In this document: positions 12,401 to 25,325 of the stretch, piece after piece
Position numbering within the stretch: position 1 is the first letter of the stretch
How the letters are laid out: every line of letters begins with the position of its first letter
Origin: Linyphia triangularis
Lineage: Eukaryota; Arthropoda; Arachnida; Araneae; Linyphiidae
Direction of reading: 5' to 3'
Assembly: GCA_963978545.1 (NCBI GenBank)
Contig: OZ021731.1
Location: 57,399,242-57,463,241, forward strand
Length of the DNA stretch: 64,000 nucleotides
Notes under the pieces: generated by a model
Databases searched by the model: none
Told to the model about the DNA's origin: nothing
Seen by the model: only the letters and a program-made list of their open reading frames with translations
Made by a program: the position numbers and the translations under genes

Positions 12401-14789
12401 CGAACCAGAGAAAATCGGAGGGAAATATTTCCTTTCTTTTACTTCTTCGGAAGCACATCACGAAGAAAAGAAAAACTAATCTAATAATTTTCCTTTCGCT
12501 TCTCCTGATTAATATCGACCGACTCAAAACCCAATTGAGGGGAAGATATACCGAACATTACGCACGTCCCATTTGTGTTTTCGTCTCAATTTTTTTTTTT
12601 TTTTTTTTTTAAATACCTCCTCCAATTTTTTTTTGTAATCTTTAGGACGAATGAATGTTTGGCAATAAAGGAAAGCAGACGTGATAAGCGGGATAAAATA
12701 GAAAAATTCTCCATCCATCACAGTGTGGTTATGAGAAATTCTTTTTAATAAACGGAACATGGACTGAGATTTAAAAAGATTAAGGTCATTTTTCTTTCTA
12801 AAACTCGAAACCAAGATATAGAAAAACTCGAAACCAGATTCTGAAATTTTAAACTTCTGAGATTAAAAGCTGTTCATCAGCTTAGAGTGAGAGTTTCACA
12901 TGTTTTCCCAACAATTAACAATTGCATTTGTTACGATCAGTTATCGTTTGAAAAGCCCAGTGGAAAATTTATCAAATTCGCAACACAAAGTTTTTAAACC
13001 TATATTTAACGTTTAAATTCTAAGGATGATCCTATAAGTAGAAATACAATAATATACGGTAATTGCACAGTTTAAAATATAAAGAGCTCGGAAAATCATT
13101 TTTTATGACATGAACGTCTTTCGGACAATGGAATTTGTAATGAAAAATTTCCAATATTTAAGCAATTTCAACTCGAAACCAAACAGTACTTTTTAAAATA
13201 TTCATTCTGATACTTGTAACAGCTCCTGAAGTGATGGGAAAATAAGCATTCCAATGGATATATCTCAAACTTGCTCGACAATGGAGTTATTGATTATTCT
13301 ACGAAATTTGATCCTTACAGAGGAGGCAAACTAGTTGGAGATGGCTTTGTCAGGATATAAATTTACCACGTATGGTGTTGCCAATGAATAAAGACGAAAA
13401 ACCGCTGAAAGTAAAACTTTAGAAGAAACACGATAAGACGATAATTGATTGTTGAGTGACTGTAAGACAGTTCTAAACTAGATTATTCATTATTTTAAAT
13501 GTAAATGAGAAACAATTTCATCGAACAAAGCAAAACTTATTCATGCCCGAGAAAGGTTAAACAAATCGATCAAAAGTCTCCATCTCATATCTAAGCAGTT
13601 TAAACAAACGCGATCAATAGACCCAAAAGCCACCCGAACGAGTATGCACTACAATGCGAGCAACCGACTTTTAAATGGCCACTGACTACATGCCGGGATA
13701 AATTCGATTTTTCATGCAACGAATGGGTGCAAAACGAATTATGTGACGGTGGATTAATTCGTGATTGCCGGTGCAGCGATTCAAATATATCCGCAGCGAA
13801 AATTATCGGGGGAAGAGGGTATGGATTTATCTAACATCTTCCACTATGCGCTAATCTATCATTTTAAATTGTTCAATAGGTGTGAGTCTGGATTTTAGAA
13901 CGCTATGATTTTGTTAATTTAAAGGTTTATTATAGCTAAATATAAGAACCATGGCTATAAGAACTTATTGTTTTTTCCCTCCAACTGAATTTTTAATTTT
14001 ACATGGTGACGTTTGCAATTCCACAATAATTTTAATGAAATTTCCGACTTCAATATATGAAAGTAATTGATAGTTTTGGCAGTGTTTTCCATTATACAAG
14101 GAAATCAAAATGTATCTCACAAAGACATTTCAAAGAACATTTGCGAAATCTGACATTTAAAGTTTATTATTTCAGTTTGCAGCTAATTATTAGCAGCAAA
14201 TGCTAATTTTCAAACATATTATGCAATTTTCAATTAAGTGAAACCCTTTTCTTACAAATGGTAATTTTTCGATTGTTAATCAACACTAAATCAATTACGT
14301 CTCATTGAAAAATTTTAGAAATATGCTTTAGAACATGAGGTATTTTATTACATGCAACATAGTTAAAATATTTTATATTGCAATTCAAAAAGTGCATTAA
14401 TAGATATATAAATATTTGTAATCTTTGAAGAAGCACATTATAAAATAATAAGAATAAGACTGGATATTTACACCGACAACTGCATTGGTTAAGAAACTAT
14501 TGACACAATGTAGGTTAAAAGAAAGAAATGAAGTTTCACCATAATATTACATTGCTAGGACATAAATCGACCTGGTTAACCGCTCAGTTGTTCCTGAATG
14601 CGTATAAATGTGGTTCGGCTGTTATCAACAGAATTTTACAAATTGTCTTTAATAGTGGCTAATAAGTTGTTTTTTTTTTTTTTAATATATACATATTACA
14701 CAAATATGAGGAGTCGTATGTGCTTCGCAGATCTTCTGTTTCCTGTTTCAGATCACATTTTCAGGGGGCGCAGTGAGTTTTCTAAAAAA
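9476..14789. other. AT-rich non-coding stretch
   Basis: No supported gene. It holds a perfect palindrome at 11853-11885 and a 23-T run near 12589-12611 that creates artificial phenylalanine/lysine frames on both strands. 13640-13800 is somewhat GC-richer but lacks a usable frame. Confidence 0.5.
11853..11885. repeat. Perfect 16-bp palindrome with a 1-bp centre
   Basis: GGCGTAAATTCATTAA, one C, then the exact reverse complement TTAATGAATTTACGCC. Flanking T and A extend it by one more pair. It is followed by the direct repeat AAGCTTAATA at about 11893 and 11912. It could be a cruciform, a dimeric protein site or a transposon relic. Confidence 0.8.
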
Positions 14790-15005
14790 AATTAGGTAGG
14801 TATTTTAGGGATAATTGCAAAAATTTCAGGAACGTTTTTTAGGGAAAATTCCCAAACACTTTAGGGATAATTTTTAACGTTTTGGGGATAATCCTTAAAA
14901 TTTAAAGGATAATTCCTAAAACTTTAGGGAAAAAACTTAAAATTTTAGGGGAAATTCTCAAAAGTTTAGTGATAATTCAAAAACGTTTAAGGATATTTCT
15001 TTCCT
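14790..15005. repeat. Degenerate tandem array of TTTAGGGATAATTC-like units
   Basis: About seven units of roughly 30 bp built on TTTAGGGATAATTCCTAAAA, with AGGGATAATT, GGGGATAATCC and AGGGAAAATTCC variants. The units are half-palindromic (AGGGATAATTCCTAAA). It is a diverged minisatellite with no coding reading. Confidence 0.65.
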
Positions 15006-16906
15006 AACACCAACAAAGCTTGTTTCAATACCGGTAAAAAAAGAAAAAACTGAAATTTTCAAAAAATTAAAAGCCAAACAATTTTTTAGGAAAATAACAG
15101 TTATATAAATTAAACAATCAAACTTGACTCTGGAGAACTTTGTACAAACTTTTCCAACTATGGAGGAATACCTAATTTTTTTCGCAGGTTTTAAAAGAAA
15201 ATAGGGCTCCTTAATTTTCTTTATGAATTATCGAAAAATTGAAGTACAGTTTTAGGGAGAAACAAAAATTTAAACAATATTAAGAATTTTAGGGCGAATG
15301 TGACTCCTGCATTTTTGAAAACATAAGCAACAAAATAGGAAAAAAAAACAATGATCGAAATAAATAATCAGTAAAATCCATCCAGTTGGCAAAGAAACTT
15401 AACACTAATATGTTATACAAAGACAAAAGAAAGTTTAAGAAGAACCTAATCGTAACATTCCATTTCAACCCGCCCCCCAATAATTACGAAACTTCAAACG
15501 CACCTGATATCACAGCTTTAAAAAAATCGCTTGAATACCTCCACACGCACTAAGGAAATACAATATCCTAAACAATGAGGGGAGGGAGATAAAACAAAGA
15601 AATACGCTGAAAGGTGAAACCCCCAGAAAACAATTTATCATCGAGCTGCTCCGAACGTGCAACGAAAACTTTGGCTTTTCTTTAAAAAAAAAAAGAACAA
15701 AGTTTAGTAGAGAATACATTGAAATGGTTTTAACCCAAGACCAAAACATGGTTGCTTCTGAAAAAGTCTTAAAATAAGAACAGTGGACAATTTTTTTAGG
15801 CATCTTATAAAAATACTGTTTAACAAAACGTCAATTTTCTATTTTCTGTTGTTTTCTCTTAGGAATACATTGCTATGTTTTAAATCTGTGTGATGGTGTT
15901 TTTTTTTTTTTTTCTTCCACTTTTAGCGTAACTTGACAGTGCTTGGAAAAATTATGTAAGATATATTATTTTCAAACTGGTTAAAAAATATAATTTTTCA
16001 TTATATTACAATGTACTAATTTTACTTGGCAATTAGTTAAAGGCAGCAATTTAACCCAAATAGATATTAAATTTTAACTTTAATTTTGTATATTATATTA
16101 ATATAGAAGTCATAATAAATATTATAATTTAAAAGACACTTTCCGTACCATAACTCCCGATCTCATAGTTACCTTACAGTAACTGCTATTATAAAATAAT
16201 TGAAAGTTGTTCGAAGTTCTGCCATCCTAGGCATTATGAACAATTTTTCATGTATTTTATACAAAATCAATTATATCAGAAAATCATTCAATGAATTAAC
16301 GCACAAATTAACACATCAAATGTCGCTCACTCTTTATTTGTAAAAAATTTCATCTTCCCAAAACTTGATTTAATAACAACATTAGAAAAATATTACCCAA
16401 CAAAGTTTCCCCCATAGAAAAAAAAAATTAAGTTCGTAATACTTAAAGATACGTTTCATGTTACGTTTATTCTGGACAGACAGCCATTAATTTTGCTCGA
16501 CGAACAAAAAAAGAAAACGGAAATGACAAAAGCTGACAATGAAGCCGGCCACGTCTCCGTTAATAATGCTTTCAAAACGAATTCTTTGAGTACAAAACGC
16601 GTTTTTCTATTTTATCTCTCGTTTATCATGCCTCTTTATTTCGAGTGAATGGTTTGGTCGGTCAGAAATGAATTTGAACGATCAGATAAAGAATTCTTTT
16701 TTCAAATTAATTTCGGTAATTCATTAGTTAGTTTTCGAGAAAGATAATTTGCAGTCGATTTAAAATTAGAACATTCAATTGCGTAGCATTAGACGAGCAA
16801 TAGTCCAATTGAAAAAACGATAAATACTGGTTGTAAAGTTACATTAATGAATTAAATTTAACTTTTCAAATAAAATTAGTTTTTATTTAATGGAGGTAAT
16901 GCGTGA
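15006..16906. other. AT-rich non-coding stretch
   Basis: Several open frames on the minus strand (for example 15289-15803) are rich in Phe, Ser and Leu, as expected from T-rich DNA, and lack splice context. Nothing recognisable was seen. Confidence 0.5.
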
Positions 16907-16914
16907 TGACGTCA
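16907..16914. promoter_or_regulatory. Perfect CRE octamer TGACGTCA
   Basis: The palindrome TGACGTCA, flanked as GATGACGTCACAG, is the classical CREB/ATF site. It lies about 300 bp before the candidate first coding exon at 17206-17340 on the plus strand. One 8-mer can occur by chance, so a promoter role is inference. Confidence 0.35.
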
Positions 16915-17205
16915 CAGTCAATTTATTTGAGCGGAAATAAATGAAACAGAGATTGCGATTGGGTAATAGAATTTTAAAATTTGAATTCGTTTTTAAAAGT
17001 AAGTTGTGAATGGTTGAAAGCACGCCACTAGTGTTGCCATTCGATACAATTTCACATCTCTGCAGTAAGACTGTTTAATTGCGTGGTTAAAAATTACTTA
17101 TTGAAATGCATTCATAATGTCTGTCGAATTAGAATTAGCCTCACTTATACTTGATTTCCAAAGTTAAACAAAACAGAAGTAAAGGTATAAACTGTAACTT
17201 AAGGA

Positions 17206-17340
17206 ATGAAGGCAATGCATGCTGTTTTAAAAGTCGATCTAATGCGAGCAACGCCGGGCAATCCAACCAGTGAGTTAATAAATAATATAACATTTTCTTT
17301 CTTGGATATGTCAGCGATACAAATGGCGCAGGAAATGCAG
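17206..17340 (+). CDS. Candidate first coding exon of the seven-transmembrane receptor (tentative)
   Basis: This is a 45-codon open frame starting ATG at 17206, just after an in-frame TAA at 17200-17202. It ends exactly at a good donor (CAG, then GTGAGA at 17341) in phase 0. The next secure receptor exon at 24295 also opens in phase 0, so the two would join in frame. The peptide begins MKAMHAVLKV and contains an N-glycosylation sequon in NNITFS, which would suit an extracellular N-terminus. A perfect CRE lies 300 bp upstream. Against it: 45 open codons are not rare by chance, and the minus strand is open here too. I do not recognise the peptide. Confidence 0.25.
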
Positions 17341-20300
17341 GTGAGAAAAGACCATCTGCCTTGAAAATCGAAGATTCGGAGAAGAGCAACTGAAGTGGAA
17401 CTGGGTGCATGAATAAAGCAGTTCGAACTGGAAAACAGTTCCAACTTGGAAGAATTTCAAGTTCGGACAAATAATGGATAAACGTTAGCGATTTTGAAAA
17501 GAATAATCCATCGAGGGAGAAAAAACTCAGATATAGGTTTAAGGATTTTGTTCCTTGTTTGATTTGTTTTGAAAAATTCTATTCTAAAAAGAATGTTTCA
17601 GACAGCCAGGATTGGTATATTATGCACCACGAATTTTCTAATACAAACCATTTTTAAACAAATTTTTACACGCAATAGGTTTTAAAAATTGAATTGAGAG
17701 GTTTTTATTCTGTATTCGTATTTGCTACAGGATCTTTTTTACTCGACGAAATTTTCAAGTGTTTTTGTGTGTCAAAAATAGTGACCATTTCAATATCTTT
17801 AAAAATAAATTTCCAAATTCCTTCAACCAATCAAGACACGAGTATATAACTTTTTCTCATCACACATTCTAGCGGTAGCGTCCAAAATGGAACGGTTTTT
17901 TTTCTTAATCATTACTTATTTTGGATTAAAAAAAAAATTAAAAAAATTCATGGTTTGAAAATTCCTTTATGTTTTGAAACATAAAACAGTCGCTATTTGG
18001 GACGTTTGGACTGTTTCTAATAAATCCAAATATTATTATTAGACTTGTATTACGCATAAAAATAAGATTGTTAAAAAATAAAAAATAATTTAGCCCATTT
18101 GATGTGACCAGACGATTTGAATCAACACATTTCAAGACTTTTAAAAAAGGAACTTGTTACACAATATTTATTTCGCCAACCAAACTTTGAAAAGAGAAAC
18201 AAACCTATTCAATCTGTCATATCTGAGTTACAACGTTTTATGTTCTTTGCCGCGAGCCATAAACAAGATCGGACGCACAAGTGGCGAAAACAAAGAAACC
18301 CAACAATCCTTCATATCAGCCAACAAAGAATTCGCTGTATTTTCAAGAAGGCACAACAAAACAAAACAAAAATCAAGCTTCCCGCGAATGACTTTGAGAA
18401 GAAAAAATAAACATTGGTTTTCACGCACAACAGAAATAAAAAATCAAAATTGAAAATGACCATAAAATAAAATTCAAATAACATAGAGCCGTTTTCAGCA
18501 ATTTCCAGAATAGCGAAAAAGTATTTCACTTTTTTTATTCCTCAAGTTCGAAGCTTCGGAAAGCTAAAAAGTGTCATTTCACATGTCTGCCATAAATTCC
18601 ACGGCGATATATATATATATATTTTCTTTACCACTTTTTTATATATGTGTAATAACAGTCAAAACCATATTACGATACGCGGGGAATTTCTCCCTCCTTT
18701 AAGAGAAGTTATTTCAATACAGGAGTAATTCAAAAGTAGTGATTCGACAAACTTGATGAATGTTGAAGAGGGATTTTTTTCCCTCAAGCGCTGAATATGC
18801 ATATGCATGCATTTTTTTTATATGCATATTTCTGCGAGCATCGTGTCGTCTGGGTTTCTTGAATAAAAACCATTTCTAAAAACCGTTATTAAAATGTACT
18901 TTCTTTCTTATTATATCGCATCAGAAAAAAAAAATTCCAAGTAAATTTCGAAGACGAAGAAAAGGAAGGAGAAGTGGATTTTAATTTTGTATTTTTATGG
19001 TTAATAGAAAGGGGGGAAAAACGTAAAAATATACATAAGACTGAGAATGTCTTTTAATTAATACATAACATGCATAACGAAAAGAATTTCAAATAGATTA
19101 ACGGTAAGAAAAACTCAAAGTAATTATTACGTTTATGTCAAGAAAAAAGTCACGCAGAAGGAATTTCCAATAAAAAAGTTGCAAAACTATCAATGTGTTT
19201 TAAATTTTAATAGCTTTGCACTGAAACATATTTTGGCAACAGCAAAATGATTCAAAAATATACATATTTACACTAAGCATTCATTCGAAATCGTTTGGAA
19301 AGTTAAAGATTTTCTCTAATTAAACCATATTTGAAAAAAAAAAAAAAAAATTAAAAAGCCAAGTTTCAAATTCTACTAAAAACATAATTCCATATTTTAC
19401 AGAAGTGGCACCATTGGCTTAAATTGTGGAGGGAAGAAGGAATGAGAGATAACAGGAAATAGTTTTACATTCATAAAATTTCTGAAGGAAAGGTGCTGTA
19501 GATCGAATGCAAGCCTTTACAAAGCGACAGTTTCTCAATATCAAAAGCACCGACTCTTATCCACTCACAACCTTATTTTCAGAATGCAGAACTAATGTAT
19601 AAGCAGAAACGGTAATTACACGGTTTCTCTGCAACTCCATTCATGAACTTAACACACGTCGGCGCAGAATAGCGATTAGTTTCCTAAAAAGATCAGAATA
19701 GCGTTGCAATTTGCATCGAGAACAGACATTGCAGTCAGAACAGAGAACATAAGCAATGAAATATTCAACAAGAATGCTTATTTTTCGGTAGCGGAAACAC
19801 ATTCCTGGTTAAGCCCGAGAAAAGCCGTTAGCCAAACGTAAAGCCACGAAGAGAGTTAATATTTATTTGGCTTAGAACTTTTCCGCCCAAGATAAATAGA
19901 CGAAAACAGAAGGAGGATAAAATCCAATAAAAAGGAAAAACGTTATTTTTCCGATTTTTACCCAAAAGAATAAAATTAAATTAGTAGTTCCTAAAATAAA
20001 AAGATACTCTCAAAATGGTCGATGTCATAACGTAGTTGACGAGGAGTAGAAAACTAAGACTTAATATTTATGTTCGATATTTTGGAAAGTTGGGAAAGTC
20101 ATATAATGATTCTTTAACTCATCAATTACAGAAGTTCGATAAATCAGACTTATTTGAATTGTGAATGAAAAGAAAAACTGGGAAAAGTTTGAGACGTATA
20201 ATCGTACAAAAAGAAAGGAATATTATGAAAAAACTTTTTCAAGTTCAGAAGATAAACATACTACAAATAAAATAATAATAATGACTTTTAATCAAATATA

Positions 20301-23300
20301 AGTCTCTCTATAAACGCCATGCCTTCTATGCCATAATCGAAAATTTAACACGAAAATGTAGAAGTTGGGTCTAGAGAGAATTACTGTACTTTCTAGTATA
20401 ACAAATTCCCTTTTCCTTATTAATAGTTTTTCATCTATAACACATTTTGATCAATGATTTTTCTTAAATAAAATTTACATTGTTATCAAATTAATCTCAA
20501 CTAATTTTACAAATATTGTCAAGTTCTTATATTATGCCTGAAAAGCCAGATTTAAAATCCACAATTGTGCGTGTAACGCACAATCCTTACAATGTAGAAC
20601 TTGTTTTGCTACATAGTGTATACTCGTGCAGGAAAAAGCACGTGCACTCAAAAGTATAGACGAAAAAACGTAATAAAAAATATTATTATAAAAACTTTCT
20701 TGCTAATCACACAAATATAGCTTGTTCGTAACCATTTCAATTGGATACAAGTAACTTTATGCATTTGCTATCATTTTGCAAGAAAAATCGTTCAATAGAA
20801 TTTGACAAATTTTGTTAGACACGCTTTTATAGTTGCACGTAGTAGAGCACTTATTTATCTGTTAATCTATTTGATTATGAATATATTCATGCATACACCT
20901 TTTAAATACTCAATAAACAAAATTTAAAATAAGGAAGACAATGAATATTGTTAAAAAGGCAAATGCTTGCAAAACCGAAAACTTATTAGACTTCATGTTC
21001 GGCAATCATAAAACTCTTCTCTGATATTTGCCAAAAGTATTACAATACAATTATGAAAACAAAATTATTCCAAACAAGAAAACTAGAAATTTTGATAGAA
21101 GAAAGTGTAATTTCCGTTCACTCATAATATCGATTCAAGGCACTTCATTAACAACAGCACCAAGGAATTGTTCTCTAAATTATTTATTCGTGACTTCAAA
21201 GGATATGAATAAATCTGTACTATACTTCATCTGCTACTTGGAAACTGTGTCGATCACCAAAAATGTACGATCAATTAAAATGACATCGTTACTAAAGAAT
21301 TAATGGCGAGTTTGTAAATCACGCGTATGCGAAACTAGATTATCGAGCGAAGAAACTGGAAATGAGTTTATTAAGGGACTTCAAATCGAAAACTTTCGCA
21401 ACAATTTAAGGAATGCCCTGGGATGTCAGTTTAAAACAGTGAGGCCTGTCAATTAGAGATTTCATCACACAGAAGAAAGGAATCCAGAATCGTCCAAAGG
21501 TAGAAAACGGTTTTAACAGTACAGATGATAATTAGAACGTAAACTAATGACAAATATAGAGACAAAATATAGAGGTGTTAAAAACAAAAGGATTTGCAAT
21601 AGAAAATAGCCCCAAGTTCTCAGTATATACATAACCACGTTAATTCATATACCTTCTTTTTTAAACCTCTATTATTTACAAGTATTCGACAAACTATAAA
21701 AATAAAGTAACAAGAATAAACGATGATTACAACTAGGGTTGAATAAAACTAGAACATGATAAAAGAACATGGAGAAAGATGTTCAAAAGAGTCTATTTCA
21801 AAAATATGTTCTATTGTAGGGCAGAAAAACCGGAAATATTACAAGCGAATTTTTTTTATATAGTAAAATCATAATATATCAAACCACAAACAAGTTAACA
21901 CACATAAATTAAAATTTTAAAGTTTTGAACAAAACGTGTATTTTTTTATTTATCACCAATGTTTTAGGAAAGGTAGTTTTTCCAACAAATTCTTCAAATA
22001 CTAGTTTATTTGCAAAAAGGAACATTTCCATGCTTTTTCATTGGAAACGTTCCTCTTGGGAAGACGGGGAGGGGGCATAAATATAAGCAGTAGTACAAGT
22101 TAGTAAAGAGTTAAAAATCACAGTTCAATATATCTTTACAATTTATAGTTAACTTGCTTTTGATATTTATAATTTATATCCTTATTCCAACAACCAATAA
22201 AAAAAATTGTAAAACAACAGTTCTCAATGACAAATTCAATTTTCCGTTTCTATAGAACACAACTAATGTAAACCAAGAACGTAAGGAGAAATCGAAATCC
22301 CACTGAATCGCATATCATATGACCGACGAAAAGAAAAACAGACAACTAGCCAGCTAGTCGATACCACTGCACCAAAGTCAGCAAAAACCTTTTCTATTTC
22401 GACAGACACAGACTGCCAACCATCGAAACTCCCGATTGTCTTTTTCTTTATATCGGCACTGGGACGGGGTAAGTGCTGGAAAAGATATTAAGGACGTCGA
22501 GGCAGTATCCTTTTGTTGTCTTGGAAGCAAAGATTAATTGGAACGTCGTTTTAAGCGTCTCCTAGGCCCTGCGATCGGCCACAAATTAGAGCTGAGTGAT
22601 TACTATGATTATGGTTTATTCCAGTACGTCTGATTGTCGTTAAGATAAAATAATACGAAAATGTGTCTGAATTTCGTTCGAATGATTAAAAAAATCAATA
22701 TATAGGTAAACATCTTTATGAATATCTGCAGTGGTAGATGTGGGAGGCAAAAAAGTGGGGGGATGCCCAAAAATTGGTCACGAGTGCAAGCCCAAAACGA
22801 TGAATTTTATAATTTCGTTACTTATAATAAAAATATTAATTAGTAAGGGAACATTTTTACTTCCTAACACTAACATTGAACAAGGGTCCAAAATGTATTG
22901 TTATTTTAATGAATATTCTGAGATTTAGTTTTTTTTACTTGGAAGTACGAGATAAAGTGAAATAATAATTCAACATTATATACATTACTGTTTATTTAGA
23001 TTTAAATAGTGCTTCCAAATGTGCATAATTTCATTAAATTAAATTAATAGAAAACTTTAATTTAATTTTTTTTTTTAATAGCTTGTCTTTTTATGAAACA
23101 AGAAGAGAAATTTAACTTAAAAGCAACTTCCTCCAAAATTAAAAGTTGACTAAGCTTAACAGTATTTGTTAATAAAAATACTTATACCTTTATTATACAA
23201 AGTAATATAAAGCATTTTTGATGTAGCATAAGTTTTTTTTTTTTTTTTTTTTTTTTTTAACTTTAAATGTAGTGACACCGAGAAAAAGTGACATAAAGAT

Positions 23301-24294
23301 TAATGTTATTTGTCTTTATTAGTTTTTAGACGTATTGAGTGTTTTTAAATGTGGGGGGATGGATTTCAGTAATTTTAGAAGTAGGGGGACACATGGGTAT
23401 TTTCTTGAAAAGTGGGAGGACTCGTCCCCCCGTGTCTACCCACACTTCTAGCACTGAATATCTGTAAGTAGATAATATGTCAAAAATAAGTAATTTTGAG
23501 AAGAACAATAATTTATATTTATGAACTGGATAGATAATTAAAAACTTATTACAAGCATTCCAAACACGGAGACGGAATAATTTTTTTTTTATAGTACTTA
23601 AAAATAGTGATACCTTTGATTGCGTTTCATGGGGAAACCTGTTAAAAAGGAATGCAAATAAATTTTATTATTCTTCATTTGGTTTCAACTATCATAAAAT
23701 TTGTATTATTGAATGCTTTGTTTTTATTATACGAGACGCACTAGCAAAAGATAACAATTTCACTTTAAGTGATTTTACAGGGAATATGTGATTTTATAGG
23801 GAAGGTGTAAATATTTATCCCTTCCCTGTGTTCTCTTAACAAATCATTAGTTTTGAAACTTCATAACATAAAATTAACCCTTCTTCAAATGTGTGTTTAT
23901 AATTAAACTGCTAAGTATATCTCAGAAGTTATTTTCTGATAAATACCCCGCTTTTTCGATTTACAGTTCAATTCACTTAGTTCTTCAAATATATCATAAC
24001 GCTCATCCAGTGAGACAACGGCGTAATTGTAACGGTTGTAATCTTGGGGGAGAGAAAAGAATACAATATAAGATTGATACATAGAAGAGACTGATTTTTA
24101 TACGACCATCTGACATACGGAAGGCGAACTGCAATCAAATTGTCCTTCCATTCGGCATATATTTACACTTATGACATGCCTATCTGAATTTCACGAAAGG
24201 CTGCACTGGCGTCAAATTCCACTGGATGAGCGATGTATCGAATCAATGTTCTTTGAGCCATGAAATGACGATGTGTTTTCTTTTTTGGTGTTAG
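17341..24294. other. Non-coding stretch upstream of the TM1 exon (intron 1 if 17206-17340 is real)
   Basis: No supported gene. It contains a POU-type palindrome at 18794-18830, a 31-T run at about 23229-23259, and a less AT-rich segment at 22300-22640 that could be regulatory but has no frame or motif I can name. Confidence 0.45.
18794..18830. promoter_or_regulatory. POU-type MORE palindrome inside a small inverted repeat
   Basis: The sequence contains ATGCATATGCAT at 797-808 of the 18-kb block. This matches the MORE site bound by Oct/POU dimers. It also forms an 11-bp inverted repeat, AATATGCATAT at 18794-18804 and ATATGCATATT at 18820-18830. AT-rich palindromes arise easily, so function is uncertain. 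Confidence 0.25.
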
Positions 24295-24497
24295 ACGCCC
24301 GGTGTCGGCAAATCGGCTGCCAACGTGCTGGTGGGCAAGACGAATAGCAGCACAGCCTTGAGCAATCAGAGTTTGGGGTCCGTGTGTCATCCGGCGCAGA
24401 CGACGGAGGCGATTGTGCTCTTCACCATAGCAGCACTCGGGATGGGCGCAAACATGTTTCTCATGTTGCTCATCGTGTTCAAGAGGCCGCTCAGACG
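24295..24497 (+). CDS. Seven-transmembrane receptor, exon with extracellular N-tail and TM1
   Basis: This is the first secure exon of a class A-like G-protein-coupled receptor of the plasma membrane. The acceptor is a T-rich tract ending TTAG at 24291-24294, and the in-frame TAG there rules out a longer exon. The donor is GTAATA at 24498, in phase 2. It encodes 67 residues. A Ser/Thr/Asn-rich extracellular stretch (TPGVGKSAAN..., with sequons NSST and NQS) is followed by TM1, EAIVLFTIAALGMGANMF, whose GAN carries the N1.50 asparagine. The cytoplasmic FKRPLRR follows. There is no ATG before TM1, so an upstream coding exon must exist; 17206-17340 is a candidate. The region is much more GC-rich than its flanks. 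The ligand and subfamily are not recognised; I would call it an orphan receptor. Confidence 0.88.
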
Positions 24498-24524
24498 GTA
24501 ATACCTTACTTATACAATCTCTAA

Positions 24525-25155
24525 TAGACTGATATGCGACTGCAAGTTTAGGTAACCCATCGAACATCAGTCGTCATTTTATAGAAAGTAGAGAATACTA
24601 ATAGATCATAAATCAACAAGTCTGCCGGAGCCAAAATGGACTTTGAAACTTTCAAAAATCAGTTATGAATAAGTTGAACTAAATCCGATGGCCAAATACG
24701 CCATGACTTGCCAAATAATGAGCATTCTTTTTAATTGGGTAAACCATCGCTCTCTCATTTTCAATGAGGGAGGTTGCAGACGATTCAGACGCCTGGCAAC
24801 GTCTTTAAAAGTTGACAATAAATATCACTGACAATAAAATCACTTTTAAATGCTGCAAGTAAGACCTCGTCAAAGATCTTAATCGTCTGCAGCCTTCCTC
24901 AATTTAAATGAAAGAGCGGTGGGTTACCGAATGAAAAAGAATGTTCATTATTTGGAAGTTATGGCATATCTGGCAATAGGATTTAGTTCAACTCATACAA
25001 ATTCGATTTTTAAACATTTCGGCCACTTTTCTCCGGCAGACCAGCAGATTCATGATCGACTATCATTTCTCTGCATTCTATAAAAAATTCAGAATGATGT
25101 TCGACGGGATACTTAAACTTGCAATCGACTCTCGGACTATAAGTATTTCTATATA
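24525..25155. repeat. Large imperfect inverted repeat (fold-back) in the receptor intron
   Basis: The left arm (about 24525-24800) and right arm (about 24862-25155) are reverse complements with scattered mismatches over nearly 300 bp. Matching landmarks are GACTGCAAGTTTAGG / CTTAAACTTGCAATC, GTCTGCCGGAG / CTCCGGCAGAC, AGTTGAACTAAATCC / GGATTTAGTTCAACT and CCAAATAATGA / TCATTATTTGG. The spacer is about 60 bp. The left arm begins close to the donor of the TM1 exon. It could be a fold-back transposon or a rearrangement scar. Identity looks like 75-80 percent by eye. Confidence 0.8.
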
Positions 25156-25325
25156 CTATAATTATGCAGTAACGATGTTTATTCGACCGTTAGAAGCTTT
25201 CTTCTTGGTCGAAAAATGCTTTGTTTCAGCACATTAATCGCATATGTACCAAATTCAGTTAATGCTTGAACAAGTTCTAGCTCAAATCCCTCGATTTGAG
25301 TACTTGAAATACTTTATTTGCCTAA

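Noticed and set aside
12379..12814. Frames ending in polyphenylalanine or carrying polylysine
   Set aside because: Made by the 23-T run at about 12589-12611. No splice context or family match.
15289..15803. Phe/Leu/Ser-rich minus-strand frames that look membrane-like
   Set aside because: T-rich DNA gives such frames by chance. No exon borders or conserved motifs.
17141..17470. 109- and 81-codon minus-strand frames
   Set aside because: No recognisable protein. Possible antisense of the candidate plus-strand exon at 17206-17340.
24169..24567. 132-codon minus-strand open frame
   Set aside because: It is the antisense shadow of the TM1 exon of the receptor, which has splice signals and membrane-protein sequence on the plus strand.
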